A stretch of 48,299 bases of DNA from Pseudomonadota bacterium (GTDB taxonomy: Bacteria; Pseudomonadota; Alphaproteobacteria; Rhizobiales; Xanthobacteraceae). Where the stretch lies: contig JAEYAU010000002.1 of NCBI GenBank assembly GCA_023404705.1, positions 1-48,299 of the forward strand, in the 5' to 3' direction. Below the pieces are notes generated by a model. It searched no databases. It was not told where the DNA came from and saw only the letters and a program-made list of their open reading frames with translations. Below, piece after piece: positions 9,393 through 17,303 of the stretch. A program made the translations under genes and the position numbers. Position 1 is the first letter of the stretch, and every line of letters begins with the position of its first letter.

Positions 9393-9523
9393 CTCATCCT
9401 GAGGTGCGAGGGCGAAGCCCAAGCCTCGAAGGATGAACGGCCCGAGCGTTTCAACGAGCACACGGCGACTCAGCGGCCGTCGCCCTTCGAGGCTCGTCCT
9501 GCGGACGAGCACCTCAGGGTGAC
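9393..9523. repeat. Palindromic intergenic repeat, family B, copy 1
   Basis: Begins CTCATCCTGAGGTGC and ends GCACCTCAGGGTGAC, so the outer 12-15 bases form imperfect inverted arms. Inside is CCTCGAAGGATGAACGGCC, shared exactly with copy 2 (16378-16513), and its partial complement CCCTTCGAGG. It fills the gap between the converging ligD and pirin genes and probably folds into a long imperfect hairpin usable as a bidirectional terminator. Confidence 0.85.
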
Positions 9524-9540
9524 GGTCGAGAGGCTGGCGC

Positions 9541-10479
9541 TTACCCCGCCGTATACGGCTTGTCCTCGGGCAGCGGAATGAACTCGATCTCGTCGCCCGG
9601 CACCTTGCCGAAGCGGCCCTGCTTCCACTCCTCCTTCGCCTGCGCGATGCGCTCCTTGCGCGAGGAGACGAAATTCCACCAGATGTAGCGCGGGCCGTCG
9701 AGCGCGGTGCCGCCGAGCACGGCGATGCGGCTCGGCTGCGTGGCCGAGACCGTGATGCGGTCGCCCGGCTTGAACACCAGAAGCTGACCCGCCGCGAAAC
9801 GGTCGCCCTGCACGTCGATCTCGCCCGAGACCACGTAGATGCCGCGCTCCTCGTAGTCGGCATCGAGCGGCATCTGCGCGCCGGCATGCAGCGTCACGTC
9901 AGCGAACAGCGTCTCCGAGGTGGTCGCGAGCGGCGAGCGCACGCCGAACAGTTGACCTGCGATCACGCGCGCGGTCTTGTCCTCGCCGGTGATGATCGGC
10001 AGCTGCCCGCCCTCGAGATGCGTGAAGGTCGGCGCGATCTCCTCGTCCTTCGACGGCATGCCGAGCCAGAACTGCAAGCCATGCAGCGGCTCATTGCCGG
10101 CGCGGCGCTCGGGCGCGGTGCGCTCCGAATGGACGATGCCGCGGCCGGCCGTCATCCAGTTCACCTCGCCGGGACGGATCGGCGCCGCGATGCCGAGTGT
10201 GTCGCGGTGCATGATCTCGCCCTCGTAGAGATAGGTGAGGGTCGAGAGGCCGATATGCGGATGCGGCCGCACGTCGAGGCCGTTGCCCGCCTTGAACTCG
10301 GCGGGGCCGAAATGATCGAAGAACACGAAGGGCCCGACCGAGCGGCGCGTCGTGTGCGGCAGCGCCCGGCGCACCGAGAAGCCGCCAAGGTCGGCGCTGC
10401 GCGGCACCACCACGACCTCGAGCGCATCGCAGGCGTAGCGGTCGCCCGCGGCAGGGTCTTTTCCGGGGAAGAAACTCAT
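9541..10479 (-). CDS. Pirin family protein
   Basis: A 312-residue bicupin protein of the pirin family. Members are cytosolic and often iron-binding; some have quercetin dioxygenase activity and others bind regulators. The N-terminal cupin holds the usual ligand motif FDHFGP...VRPHPHIGLSTLTYLYEGE and GRGIVHSER, and the C-terminal cupin follows with GEIDVQGDRFAAGQLLVF. The start at 10479 (MSFFPGKDPAAGDRY) was chosen because an upstream in-frame extension to 10614 is a low-quality Arg/Ala stretch. It converges with ligD across repeat B1 and diverges from the ABC transporter gene. Role here unknown. Confidence 0.88.
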   Translation of the reverse strand: MSFFPGKDPAAGDRYACDALEVVVVPRSADLGGFSVRRALPHTTRRSVGPFVFFDHFGPAEFKAGNGLDVRPHPHIGLSTLTYLYEGEIMHRDTLGIAAPIRPGEVNWMTAGRGIVHSERTAPERRAGNEPLHGLQFWLGMPSKDEEIAPTFTHLEGGQLPIITGEDKTARVIAGQLFGVRSPLATTSETLFADVTLHAGAQMPLDADYEERGIYVVSGEIDVQGDRFAAGQLLVFKPGDRITVSATQPSRIAVLGGTALDGPRYIWWNFVSSRKERIAQAKEEWKQGRFGKVPGDEIEFIPLPEDKPYTAG

Positions 10480-10681
10480 GGGCGGCCTCCCGTGCAACGC
10501 AAGTTGATGAAGCCATATCTCGGGAGCCGCTGCACTCAAGTCAAACGCCTCGGCGGCAAACCGGCCTTGCGGCGCCGCACAAGAGCCGCGTTCACCAGGG
10601 GTCGCGAAGCCCATGAATAGTCAGTGAAAAGGCCGGGAACTTCGTGTCACAATCGGGCCGTAACAGCATCGAGCGACCCCG

Positions 10682-12424
10682 ATGGACCGCATTCTTCAGG
10701 CTTTGCGCGAGTTTTTTGGCCTCGCCCTGCCCTATTTCCGCTCCGAGGACCGCTGGCGCGCCCGCGCCTTGCTCGCCGGCGTGATCGCGGCGGAGCTCGG
10801 CATCGTCTATGTGGCGGTCTCTGTCATCAAATGGAACGGCCGCTTCTTCAATGCGCTCGAGGCGCGCGACTGGGTCTCGTTCAAGGAAGAGCTTGTCATC
10901 TTCGGCTTCATCACGCTGGGCGCGATCGTCGCCGGCACCGCGCAGTACTTCTTCGGCCAGAGCCTGCTGATCCGCTGGCGCCGCTGGATGACCGAGAACT
11001 TCGTCGGCCTCTGGATGGCGCAGGGCCGGCATTACCGCATCCGCTTCGTCGACAACACGGTCGACAACATCCATTTGCGCATTGGCAACGACGTGCTGCT
11101 GTTCGTGCAGCGCACGCATGAGCTCGCCACCGGCATCCTCAGCAGCGTCGTCGCGCTCGCCTCCTTCGCGTATATCCTTTGGGGCCTCTCGGTCACCATG
11201 CCGCTGCCGCTGTTCGGCACCAACTGGGCGTTCCCGGGCTGGCTGATCGTGCTGGCGCTCGCCTATGCGGGCATCGGCACGCTGGTCGCGCATTGGATCG
11301 GCTCGCCGCTGATCGGCCTGCAGTTCCGCCAGCAGCGCTTCGAGTCCGATTTCCGCTTCGCGCTGGCGCGCGTCACCGACAATGCCGAGCCGGTCGCGCT
11401 GATGGGCGGCGAGCCCGTGGAGCGCAAGGAGCTGTCGCATCGCTTCGCGGCGCTGGTGCGCAACTGGACTGCGCTGGTGCACCGGCAAGCAAAGCTCACC
11501 GGCTTCGTGGCGGGCTATGGTCATGTCTCCACCGTGTTCCCGATCCTGATGGCGAGCCCCGCCTATCTGTCGGGCGCGATCGCGCTCGGCACGCTGATGC
11601 AGGCGCATCTCGCCTTCCAGCGCGTCGAGGGAGCCTTCGCGTTCTGCATCAGCGCCTATACCAAGATCGCGGAGTGGAAGGCGATCATGGACCGCCTCAC
11701 GCAGTTCGAGGCCGCGATGGTGCGCGTCGATACGGAAAAGCTGCCGCACGCCGCGATCGACGTGGCGCCCGCCGCGAACGAGACGCTCGCGATCGAGAAG
11801 CTCACGCTGCGCCTGGCCAATGGGGAGGCGATCGCGACCGTCCAGGATCTCACGCTGCTGCCGGGCGAGCGCGCGCTGATGCACGGGCCGTCGGGGAGCG
11901 GCAAGTCGAGCCTGTTCCGCGCACTCGCTGGGCTTTGGCCGCTGGGCGACGGGCGCATCTGCCTGCCACGCGGGGCACGCCTGTTGGCGCTGCCGCAACG
12001 ACCCTACTTCCCGCTCGGCACGCTGCGAACTGCACTTGCCTATCCGCGTCTCGCCGAGGAGGTCGACGACACCGAGCTGCGCGAGGCGATGGCCGCCGCG
12101 GGTCTCGGCCATCTCGCCGAACGGCTCGACCAGGAAGCCGAGTGGAGCACCGTGCTCTCGGGCGGCGAGCAGCAACGCGTCGCCGTCGCGCGCGCGCTGA
12201 TCGCCAGGCCCGACGTGCTGCTGCTCGACGAGGCCGTGACCACGCTCGAGGAGGCGGACGGGCGCGAGCTCTACCGCGTCATCGCCGAGCGGCTGCCCAA
12301 GACTATCGTGATCTCGACCGGCCGCGCACATGCGCTCGGCGCGCTGCATCCGCGCATGGTCGAAATGAATGGCGCGCCCGCCGCAACGCGCGCGCGTCCC
12401 GCTCTCGCCGCCGTCCCGGCGTAA
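10682..12424 (+). CDS. SbmA/BacA-like ABC transporter with fused ATP-binding domain (YddA type)
   Basis: A 580-residue half-transporter: an N-terminal membrane domain of the SbmA/BacA type (about residues 15-345, six helices, with IKWNGRFFNALEARDW and VDNIHLRIGNDV) fused to an ATPase domain. Visible ATPase motifs are Walker A GPSGSGKS (about 402-409), signature LSGGEQQR (492-499) and Walker B VLLLDE (512-517). It would work as a homodimer in the inner membrane; relatives take up peptides or export very-long-chain fatty-acid derivatives. Odd points: the D-loop reads AVTTLE instead of the usual ATSALD, and the switch position normally His (ISxGHR) reads STGRAH with Arg548. Downstream gene starts four bases after the stop, suggesting cotranscription. 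Confidence 0.88.
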   Translation: MDRILQALREFFGLALPYFRSEDRWRARALLAGVIAAELGIVYVAVSVIKWNGRFFNALEARDWVSFKEELVIFGFITLGAIVAGTAQYFFGQSLLIRWRRWMTENFVGLWMAQGRHYRIRFVDNTVDNIHLRIGNDVLLFVQRTHELATGILSSVVALASFAYILWGLSVTMPLPLFGTNWAFPGWLIVLALAYAGIGTLVAHWIGSPLIGLQFRQQRFESDFRFALARVTDNAEPVALMGGEPVERKELSHRFAALVRNWTALVHRQAKLTGFVAGYGHVSTVFPILMASPAYLSGAIALGTLMQAHLAFQRVEGAFAFCISAYTKIAEWKAIMDRLTQFEAAMVRVDTEKLPHAAIDVAPAANETLAIEKLTLRLANGEAIATVQDLTLLPGERALMHGPSGSGKSSLFRALAGLWPLGDGRICLPRGARLLALPQRPYFPLGTLRTALAYPRLAEEVDDTELREAMAAAGLGHLAERLDQEAEWSTVLSGGEQQRVAVARALIARPDVLLLDEAVTTLEEADGRELYRVIAERLPKTIVISTGRAHALGALHPRMVEMNGAPAATRARPALAAVPA

Positions 12425-12428
12425 CGCT

Positions 12429-13019
12429 ATGTCATTGGAGAAATCGATGCTGAAGATGAACTACTGGCCGGATAAGTGGCCATTGATGGAGGAAGTCTGC
12501 CCCTGCGATTTGCACTTCAACCATTGGGTCGATGATCAGAAGCTGAAGGGCAAGTCGATCTACCATTTCGGCACCGGCACGCATCACGTGATCGGCATGG
12601 AGCAGGCGACCAACGGCTCCGGCAATGTGGTGTTCGCGATCACGGCCTCGATCGAGGAATACGAGGCCTATGTGAAGCTGGTCACCGAAAAGGCGCAGAT
12701 CGCGAAGAACTATCTCGCATATTTCGGCGACATCTATCTCGCAAACCCGCGGCTCCTGCCCGAGTTCGACGTCGTGACCATGTTCCACCTGTGCGAGTTC
12801 TTCTATCCGAACACGGACAGCGCCGAATATGGCGGACTGACCGACCGCAAGGTGCTCGACCTCTTCACGGACAAGACCCGCAAGGGCGGCTACATCCTGT
12901 TCTACACGCGCTCGATCAAGTTCGGCGACGCCAAGCCGGTGATCGCCGCGTGGGAAAAGGAGAAGCCGGTCGAGCGCGTCGGCGAGTTCAAGACGCTGCT
13001 GGTGTATCGGAAGACGTGA
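12429..13019 (+). CDS. Methyltransferase-like conserved hypothetical protein
   Basis: A 196-residue soluble protein with no signal or membrane segment. KSIYHFGTGTHHVIGME resembles a degenerate SAM-binding motif I (GxGxxxxxG), and DVVTMFHLCEFF followed by GGYILFYTRSIKF resembles motifs IV-VI of class I methyltransferases, so a SAM-dependent methyltransferase fold is plausible but not proven. It starts at ATG four bases after the ABC transporter stop (MSLEKSMLKMNYWPDKWPL); a longer in-frame start would overlap the transporter gene. Probably cotranscribed with the transporter. Substrate unknown. Confidence 0.65.
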   Translation: MSLEKSMLKMNYWPDKWPLMEEVCPCDLHFNHWVDDQKLKGKSIYHFGTGTHHVIGMEQATNGSGNVVFAITASIEEYEAYVKLVTEKAQIAKNYLAYFGDIYLANPRLLPEFDVVTMFHLCEFFYPNTDSAEYGGLTDRKVLDLFTDKTRKGGYILFYTRSIKFGDAKPVIAAWEKEKPVERVGEFKTLLVYRKT

Positions 13020-13031
13020 GGTTAGCTGGGC

Positions 13032-13153
13032 GTCATCCCGGACGCCGCGAAGCGGCGATCCGGGATCCATAACCCCTGTCTGTCCGCATCACGATCACAG
13101 GGGATATGGATCCCGGCACTCGCGCGTGCTTCGCACGGCTCGGCCGGGATGAC
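13032..13153. repeat. Palindromic intergenic repeat, family A, copy 2
   Basis: Starts GTCATCCCGG and ends CCGGGATGAC, with inner arms GGGATCCATAACCCCTGT and ACAGGGGATATGGATCCC, the same core as copy 1 (3487-3605) apart from two changed bases in the right arm. It lies between the converging methyltransferase-like gene and xseB. The loop is not conserved with copy 1, as expected if the paired arms are what matters. Confidence 0.85.
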
Positions 13154-13175
13154 GGCTGAGTGCGAGTGCCTCTCC

Positions 13176-13427
13176 TCAATCCACATCGAGCGGCGTCGTG
13201 CCGCTCGGCTTGCCGCCGGCATCGAGGGTGATCTTCTCGACCCGCGCCTCGGCCTGCTTGAGCAATTCCTCGCAGCGGCGCTTGAGCGCTTCGCCGCGCT
13301 CGTAGATCGCGACCGACTCCTCGAGCGCCACGTCGCCGCGCTCCAGGCGCTGCACGATCTGCTCCAGCTCGGCGAGGGCCTTCTCAAAGCTCAGTGCATC
13401 GATATCGGTGTTCTTATTGTCGGCCAT
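13176..13427 (-). CDS. xseB: Exodeoxyribonuclease VII small subunit
   Basis: An 83-residue, highly charged, helical protein (MADNKNTDIDALSFEKALAE; QIVQRLERGDVALEESVAIY) matching XseB in length and pattern. Several copies coat one XseA subunit to form exonuclease VII, which degrades single-stranded DNA to oligonucleotides and takes part in repair. ATG at 13427 is preferred over a TTG two codons upstream. It lies 18 bases downstream of the HDAC-family gene on the same strand, so the two are probably cotranscribed. xseB is commonly near dxs in alphaproteobacteria; here about 7.6 kb separates them. xseA is not in the window. Confidence 0.92.
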   Translation of the reverse strand: MADNKNTDIDALSFEKALAELEQIVQRLERGDVALEESVAIYERGEALKRRCEELLKQAEARVEKITLDAGGKPSGTTPLDVD

Positions 13428-13445
13428 TTTCAAATCCGTTGTTCG

Positions 13446-14375
13446 TTAACCGCGCATCAGCGCCGTGACGTGCGCTGCGACCGAGCGCGCCAGGCCTTCG
13501 AGGTCGTAGCCGCCTTCGAGCACCGAAACCACACGGCCCTCGCAGCGCGCGTCGGCGATGTCCATCAGCTTCTGTGTCACCCAGGCGTAGTCGGCCTCGA
13601 CGAAGTTGAGGTTGGCGAGCGGATCGCGCGTGTGGGCGTCGAAGCCGGCCGAGATGATGATTAGGTCCGGACCGAAGCTCTCCAGCCGCGGCAGGATCGC
13701 GACGTCCATCGCCTCGCGGAAGGCATCGCCGCCGTCGCCCGCGCGCAGGGGCGCGTTGACGATCGTGTTGTGCGCGCCGCGCTCCGAGGCTGCGCCAGTG
13801 CCCGGATAGAGCGGCATCTCATGGGTCGAGCAATACATCACGGTCGGATCGTTCCAGAAGATCTCCTGGCTGCCATTGCCGTGATGCACGTCGAAATCGA
13901 CGATCGCGACGCGCTCGGCGCCGTGCTTCTTCTGCGCATGCCGCGCCGCGATGGCGGCGTTGTTGAAGAAGCAGAAGCCCATGGGCACCGCCGTCTCGGC
14001 GTGATGGCCCGGAGGGCGCGTTGCGACGAAGGCATTGGCGACCTTGCGCGTCATCACCTCGTTGACGGCACAGACGGCGCCGCCGGCGGCGCGCAGCGCG
14101 GCCTCGAAGCTGCCGGGAGACATCGACGTGTCCGCATCGAGCCGAACCAGGCCTTCGCGCGGGCTGACATCGCGGATCTGCTCGACATAGTCCATGGGAT
14201 GGCAGAGCGCGATCTGCTCGAGCTCGGCCATCGGCGCTTCCTCGCGGTGCAGCGTCTGGAAGCGTTCGGCCTCGAGCACGCGCTCGACGGCGCGCAGCCG
14301 GTCGGGCCGCTCGGGGTGGCCGAGCGGCATCTGATGATTCAGGCAGGCCGCGTGGGACAAGAGAAGCGTGGACAT
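13446..14375 (-). CDS. Histone deacetylase family protein (acetoin utilization/acetylpolyamine amidohydrolase-like)
   Basis: A 309-residue class II-like zinc deacetylase. Metal ligands are visible as D162 and H164 in DFDVHHGNG and D246 in SAGFDAH, with the charge-relay histidines in ATRPPGHHAE. Such bacterial proteins remove acyl groups from small amines or lysines; the true substrate here is unknown. N-terminus (MSTLLLSHAACLNHQMPLGHPERPDRL) and length fit the family. It is upstream of xseB on the same strand with an 18-base gap, a pairing seen in other Rhizobiales. Confidence 0.92.
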   Translation of the reverse strand: MSTLLLSHAACLNHQMPLGHPERPDRLRAVERVLEAERFQTLHREEAPMAELEQIALCHPMDYVEQIRDVSPREGLVRLDADTSMSPGSFEAALRAAGGAVCAVNEVMTRKVANAFVATRPPGHHAETAVPMGFCFFNNAAIAARHAQKKHGAERVAIVDFDVHHGNGSQEIFWNDPTVMYCSTHEMPLYPGTGAASERGAHNTIVNAPLRAGDGGDAFREAMDVAILPRLESFGPDLIIISAGFDAHTRDPLANLNFVEADYAWVTQKLMDIADARCEGRVVSVLEGGYDLEGLARSVAAHVTALMRG

Positions 14376-14436
14376 GGCCCGTCTTACGCCGCCGAACCGA
14401 GGATCACAACCATCTGGCTCAAGTGGTTCCCAGGCT

Positions 14437-15300
14437 TCAGCTCTTCAAGGGTTTGAGGCTCACGACCGCGGGCGGCGGCATGTCGTCGGGCAGGAAGAAG
14501 TCGGGCTGCAGCGGCTGAGTCGGATCTGCGCGGTAGCGATCGAAATCCGTGACGCCCTCGCCGGCCAGGAACGTGTCGTCGATCAAGAAATTGCCCGTGA
14601 AGCTCTTCGGCTTGAGGAAGATCGCATGCGCGGCGTCAGCCATGATCTCTGGCGTGCGCGAGCGGCGCATCAACGCATCGCCGCCGAGCAGGTTCTGGAT
14701 CGCGGCCGTCGCGATGGTGGTGCGTGGCCAGAGCGCATTGACGGCGACCTTGCCCTTGAGCTCGCCCGAGAGCCCGAGCACGACCAGGCTCATGCCGAAC
14801 TTGGCCATCGTGTAGGCGGTGTGCGGCGCGAACCACTTCTGCTGCATGTCGAGGGGCGGCGAGAGCATCAGGATGTGCGGGTTCTCGGCTTTCTCGAGAT
14901 GCGGGATCGCGTGCTTCGAGACCACGAAGGTGCCGCGCGCATTGATCTGGTGCATCAGGTCGAAGCGGCGCATGTCGGTATCGCGTACCGGGGTGAGCTG
15001 GATCGCGCTCGCATTGTTGACCACGATGTCGAGGCCGCCGAAGGTGGCGGCGGTCCTGTCGAGCGCGGTCTTCACCGAGACCTCGTCGCGCACGTCGACG
15101 ACGAGCGGCAGCGCCTTGCCGCCGGCCTGCTCGATCTCTTCGGCCGCCGTGTAGATGGTGCCCTGCAGCTTCGGGTGGGGCGTCTCGGTCTTGGCCGCAA
15201 TCGCGATATTGGCGCCGTCGGCGGCCGCCCGCTTGGCGATGGCGAGGCCGATGCCACGCGAGGCGCCGGTGATGAACAAGGTCTTGCCTTTCAGCGACAT
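14437..15300 (-). CDS. Short-chain dehydrogenase/reductase, HSDL2-like
   Basis: A 287-residue SDR oxidoreductase. Seen: cofactor motif TGASRGIG near the N-terminus, NNAS (the family's NNAG motif), the catalytic Ser in LMLSPPLD and the YxxxK motif in TAYTMAKFG. Sequence style (LSPPLDMQQKWFAPHTAYTMAKFGMS, counted in parts) and the long C-terminal tail match the subgroup related to hydroxysteroid dehydrogenase-like protein 2, often tied to fatty-acid metabolism. NADP(H) use is suggested by Arg after the glycine motif but is not certain. The ATG at 15300 is chosen; an in-frame extension upstream is not protein-like. It diverges from the VOC dioxygenase gene. Confidence 0.85.
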   Translation of the reverse strand: MSLKGKTLFITGASRGIGLAIAKRAAADGANIAIAAKTETPHPKLQGTIYTAAEEIEQAGGKALPLVVDVRDEVSVKTALDRTAATFGGLDIVVNNASAIQLTPVRDTDMRRFDLMHQINARGTFVVSKHAIPHLEKAENPHILMLSPPLDMQQKWFAPHTAYTMAKFGMSLVVLGLSGELKGKVAVNALWPRTTIATAAIQNLLGGDALMRRSRTPEIMADAAHAIFLKPKSFTGNFLIDDTFLAGEGVTDFDRYRADPTQPLQPDFFLPDDMPPPAVVSLKPLKS

Positions 15301-15398
15301 CCGATCCCCCTTTTGTGATCGTGCAAGCGGCCTTTGCAGGGATCGCAATCCTGACGGCCGAGGGCTACATGCCGGTGGAACCCATCAGGATTTCCGCC

Positions 15399-16346
15399 AT
15401 GCAGCTCACCGGCATTCATCATTTGACCGCGATCTCGGCCGACGCGCCGGGCAACAAGCGGTTCTACACCGACGTCCTCGGCATGCGGCTCGTGAAGAAG
15501 ACCGTGAACCAGGACGACACCAGCGCGTACCACCTGTTCTACGCCGACGGGCTGGCGAGCCCCGGCTCCGACCTGACCTTCTTCGACTGGCCGGTGCAGC
15601 GCGAGAAGCGCGGCACCAACGCGATCACGCGCACCTCGCTGCGCGTGACCGGCGCGGACACGCTGGCGTGGTGGAAGCAGCGCCTGACCAAGGCGGGCGT
15701 GACGACCGGCGAGATCGCCGAGGTCGACGGGCGCTTGACGCTGCCGTTCGAGGATCCGGAAGGCCAGCGGCTCGCGCTGATCGACGACGGCGGCGCGGGC
15801 GAAGCGCATGCCTGGGCGAAGAGCCCGGTGCCGGCGGACAAGCAGATCCGCGGGCTCGGGCCGATCATGCTCAGCGTGCCGAACCTCGGCCCCACCGACG
15901 CCGTGCTGAAGATCCTGATGAACATGCGCGAGGCGCGAACCTATCCGCATCCCGACAATGCGGCGCACACCGTGCACGTCTACGAGATGGGCGACGGCGG
16001 GCCCGCGGCCGAGCTGCACGTCGCGGTGCAGCCGGACCTGCCGGCCGCGCGGCAGGGCGCCGGCGCGGTGCATCACGTCGCGTTCCGCACACCCGACCAG
16101 GCCGGCTATGACGCCTGGGCCGAGCGCCTCGACGAGCTGCGCATTCCGAACAGCGGCAAGGTCGACCGCTTCTACTTCCAGAGCCTCTACTTCCGCGAGC
16201 CGAACGGCATTCTGTTCGAGATCGCCACGGACGGCCCCGGCTTCGCGACCGACGAGCCGCTGGAGAAGCTCGGCGAAGGCCTCGCGCTGCCGCCGTTCCT
16301 GGAGGGACGGAGAAAGCAGATCGAGGCGGGGCTGAAGCCACTGTGA
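15399..16346 (+). CDS. VOC-family ring-cleaving dioxygenase (MhqA/MhqO-like)
   Basis: A 315-residue protein built from two vicinal-oxygen-chelate halves. The first begins GIHHLTAISADAPGNKRFY and the second around residue 150 (GLGPIMLSVPNL), with GAVHHVAFRTPDQ and GILFEIATD giving the expected His and Glu metal ligands. Relatives are annotated as ring-cleaving or hydroquinone dioxygenases (MhqO, LinE-like), acting on quinol-type compounds and often linked to quinone stress. ATG at 15399 has AGGA about 8-11 bases upstream and begins exactly at the domain; earlier in-frame ATGs at 15315 and 15369 are less likely. A family B repeat follows. Confidence 0.85.
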   Translation: MQLTGIHHLTAISADAPGNKRFYTDVLGMRLVKKTVNQDDTSAYHLFYADGLASPGSDLTFFDWPVQREKRGTNAITRTSLRVTGADTLAWWKQRLTKAGVTTGEIAEVDGRLTLPFEDPEGQRLALIDDGGAGEAHAWAKSPVPADKQIRGLGPIMLSVPNLGPTDAVLKILMNMREARTYPHPDNAAHTVHVYEMGDGGPAAELHVAVQPDLPAARQGAGAVHHVAFRTPDQAGYDAWAERLDELRIPNSGKVDRFYFQSLYFREPNGILFEIATDGPGFATDEPLEKLGEGLALPPFLEGRRKQIEAGLKPL

Positions 16347-16377
16347 CGAGTGCCACAGCGGGCCAAATCTAGAACCC

Positions 16378-16513
16378 GTCATCCTGAGGTGCTCGCGCAT
16401 CAGCGCGAGCCTCGAAGGATGAACGGCCCGGGCGTCGCAGCGAGTTTGCTGCGGCGCCTCGGCTGTCGCCCTTCGAGGCTCGCGCGCTTCGCTCGCTCGC
16501 ACCTCAGGGTGAC
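16378..16513. repeat. Palindromic intergenic repeat, family B, copy 2
   Basis: Runs from GTCATCCTGAGGTGC to GCACCTCAGGGTGAC (outer arms complementary) and contains CCTCGAAGGATGAACGGCC, identical to copy 1 at 9393-9523. As with copy 1, it fills the space between two convergent genes, here the VOC dioxygenase and the enoyl-CoA hydratase. The central section differs between copies. Confidence 0.85.
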
Positions 16514-16540
16514 GGATCGAGGTGGGAGCTCGCTTCAACC

Positions 16541-17296
16541 TTACCCCTTCTTTCTCGCGAAGAACGCCTCGAAGGCCTGGCGCGCTTCCGGGCTCTGCAG
16601 TCGCGCGCGGAAGGCTTCGGCTTCGGCGTCGATATGGGCGACGATCTCGTCGGGTGTGCCTTTCATCAGGCGGCGCGAGATGGCGACGCCTTCGGGCGGG
16701 AGCGCCGCGATGGTGCGGGCGGCCTTCAGCGCTTCGGCATCGACCTCACCGGCGGGCACCACCATGTTGGCGAGGCCGGCGGCTTTCGCCTCGGCGCCGT
16801 CGAGGGGCTGGCCCATGACGAGGAGCGCGAAGGCGCGGCGCTGGCCCATGAGGCGGGGGGCGATCAGGCTCGATGCGGCTTCGGGCACGAGGCCGAGGCC
16901 GACGAAGGGCGTCGAGAAGCGCGCGTCGGCGGCCGCGACCACATAGTCGCAGTGCAGGCACATGGTGGTGCCGATGCCGACCGCGACGCCCTGCACGGCG
17001 GCGACCAGCGGCCGCTCGGCGCGGGCGAGCGCGTGGAGGAAGCGCAGCACCGCGTTGCCGAGCCCCTCCCCGCCGGTCGCGGCTTTGAGGAAATCGCCGA
17101 GATCGTTGCCGGCCGAGAAGGCGCCCGGGACGCCCTGGATGAGGATGCAGCGCACCGGCGAGGACGCGGTCGCGGTCTCGATCGCCTCGGCCATGACGTC
17201 GTACATGGCGGAGGTGAGCGCGTTCTTCTTCTCGGGCCGGTTCATCCGGATGGTGCGGACGCCGTTGTCGTCCGTGACGATCACTTGCTCGGTCAT
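16541..17296 (-). CDS. Enoyl-CoA hydratase/isomerase family protein
   Basis: A 251-residue crotonase-fold protein. Family features include NRPEKKNALTSAMYDVM, the oxyanion-hole segment GVPGAFSAGNDLGDF and the second segment VGLGLVPEAASS, which carries a Glu at the catalytic position. It would hydrate trans-2-enoyl-CoA or isomerise the double bond in beta-oxidation. It starts seven bases after the acyl-CoA dehydrogenase stop, so the two steps (dehydrogenation, then hydration) are encoded in one operon. Acyl chain preference cannot be inferred. Confidence 0.9.
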   Translation of the reverse strand: MTEQVIVTDDNGVRTIRMNRPEKKNALTSAMYDVMAEAIETATASSPVRCILIQGVPGAFSAGNDLGDFLKAATGGEGLGNAVLRFLHALARAERPLVAAVQGVAVGIGTTMCLHCDYVVAAADARFSTPFVGLGLVPEAASSLIAPRLMGQRRAFALLVMGQPLDGAEAKAAGLANMVVPAGEVDAEALKAARTIAALPPEGVAISRRLMKGTPDEIVAHIDAEAEAFRARLQSPEARQAFEAFFARKKG

Positions 17297-17303
17297 TTTT
17301 CCC

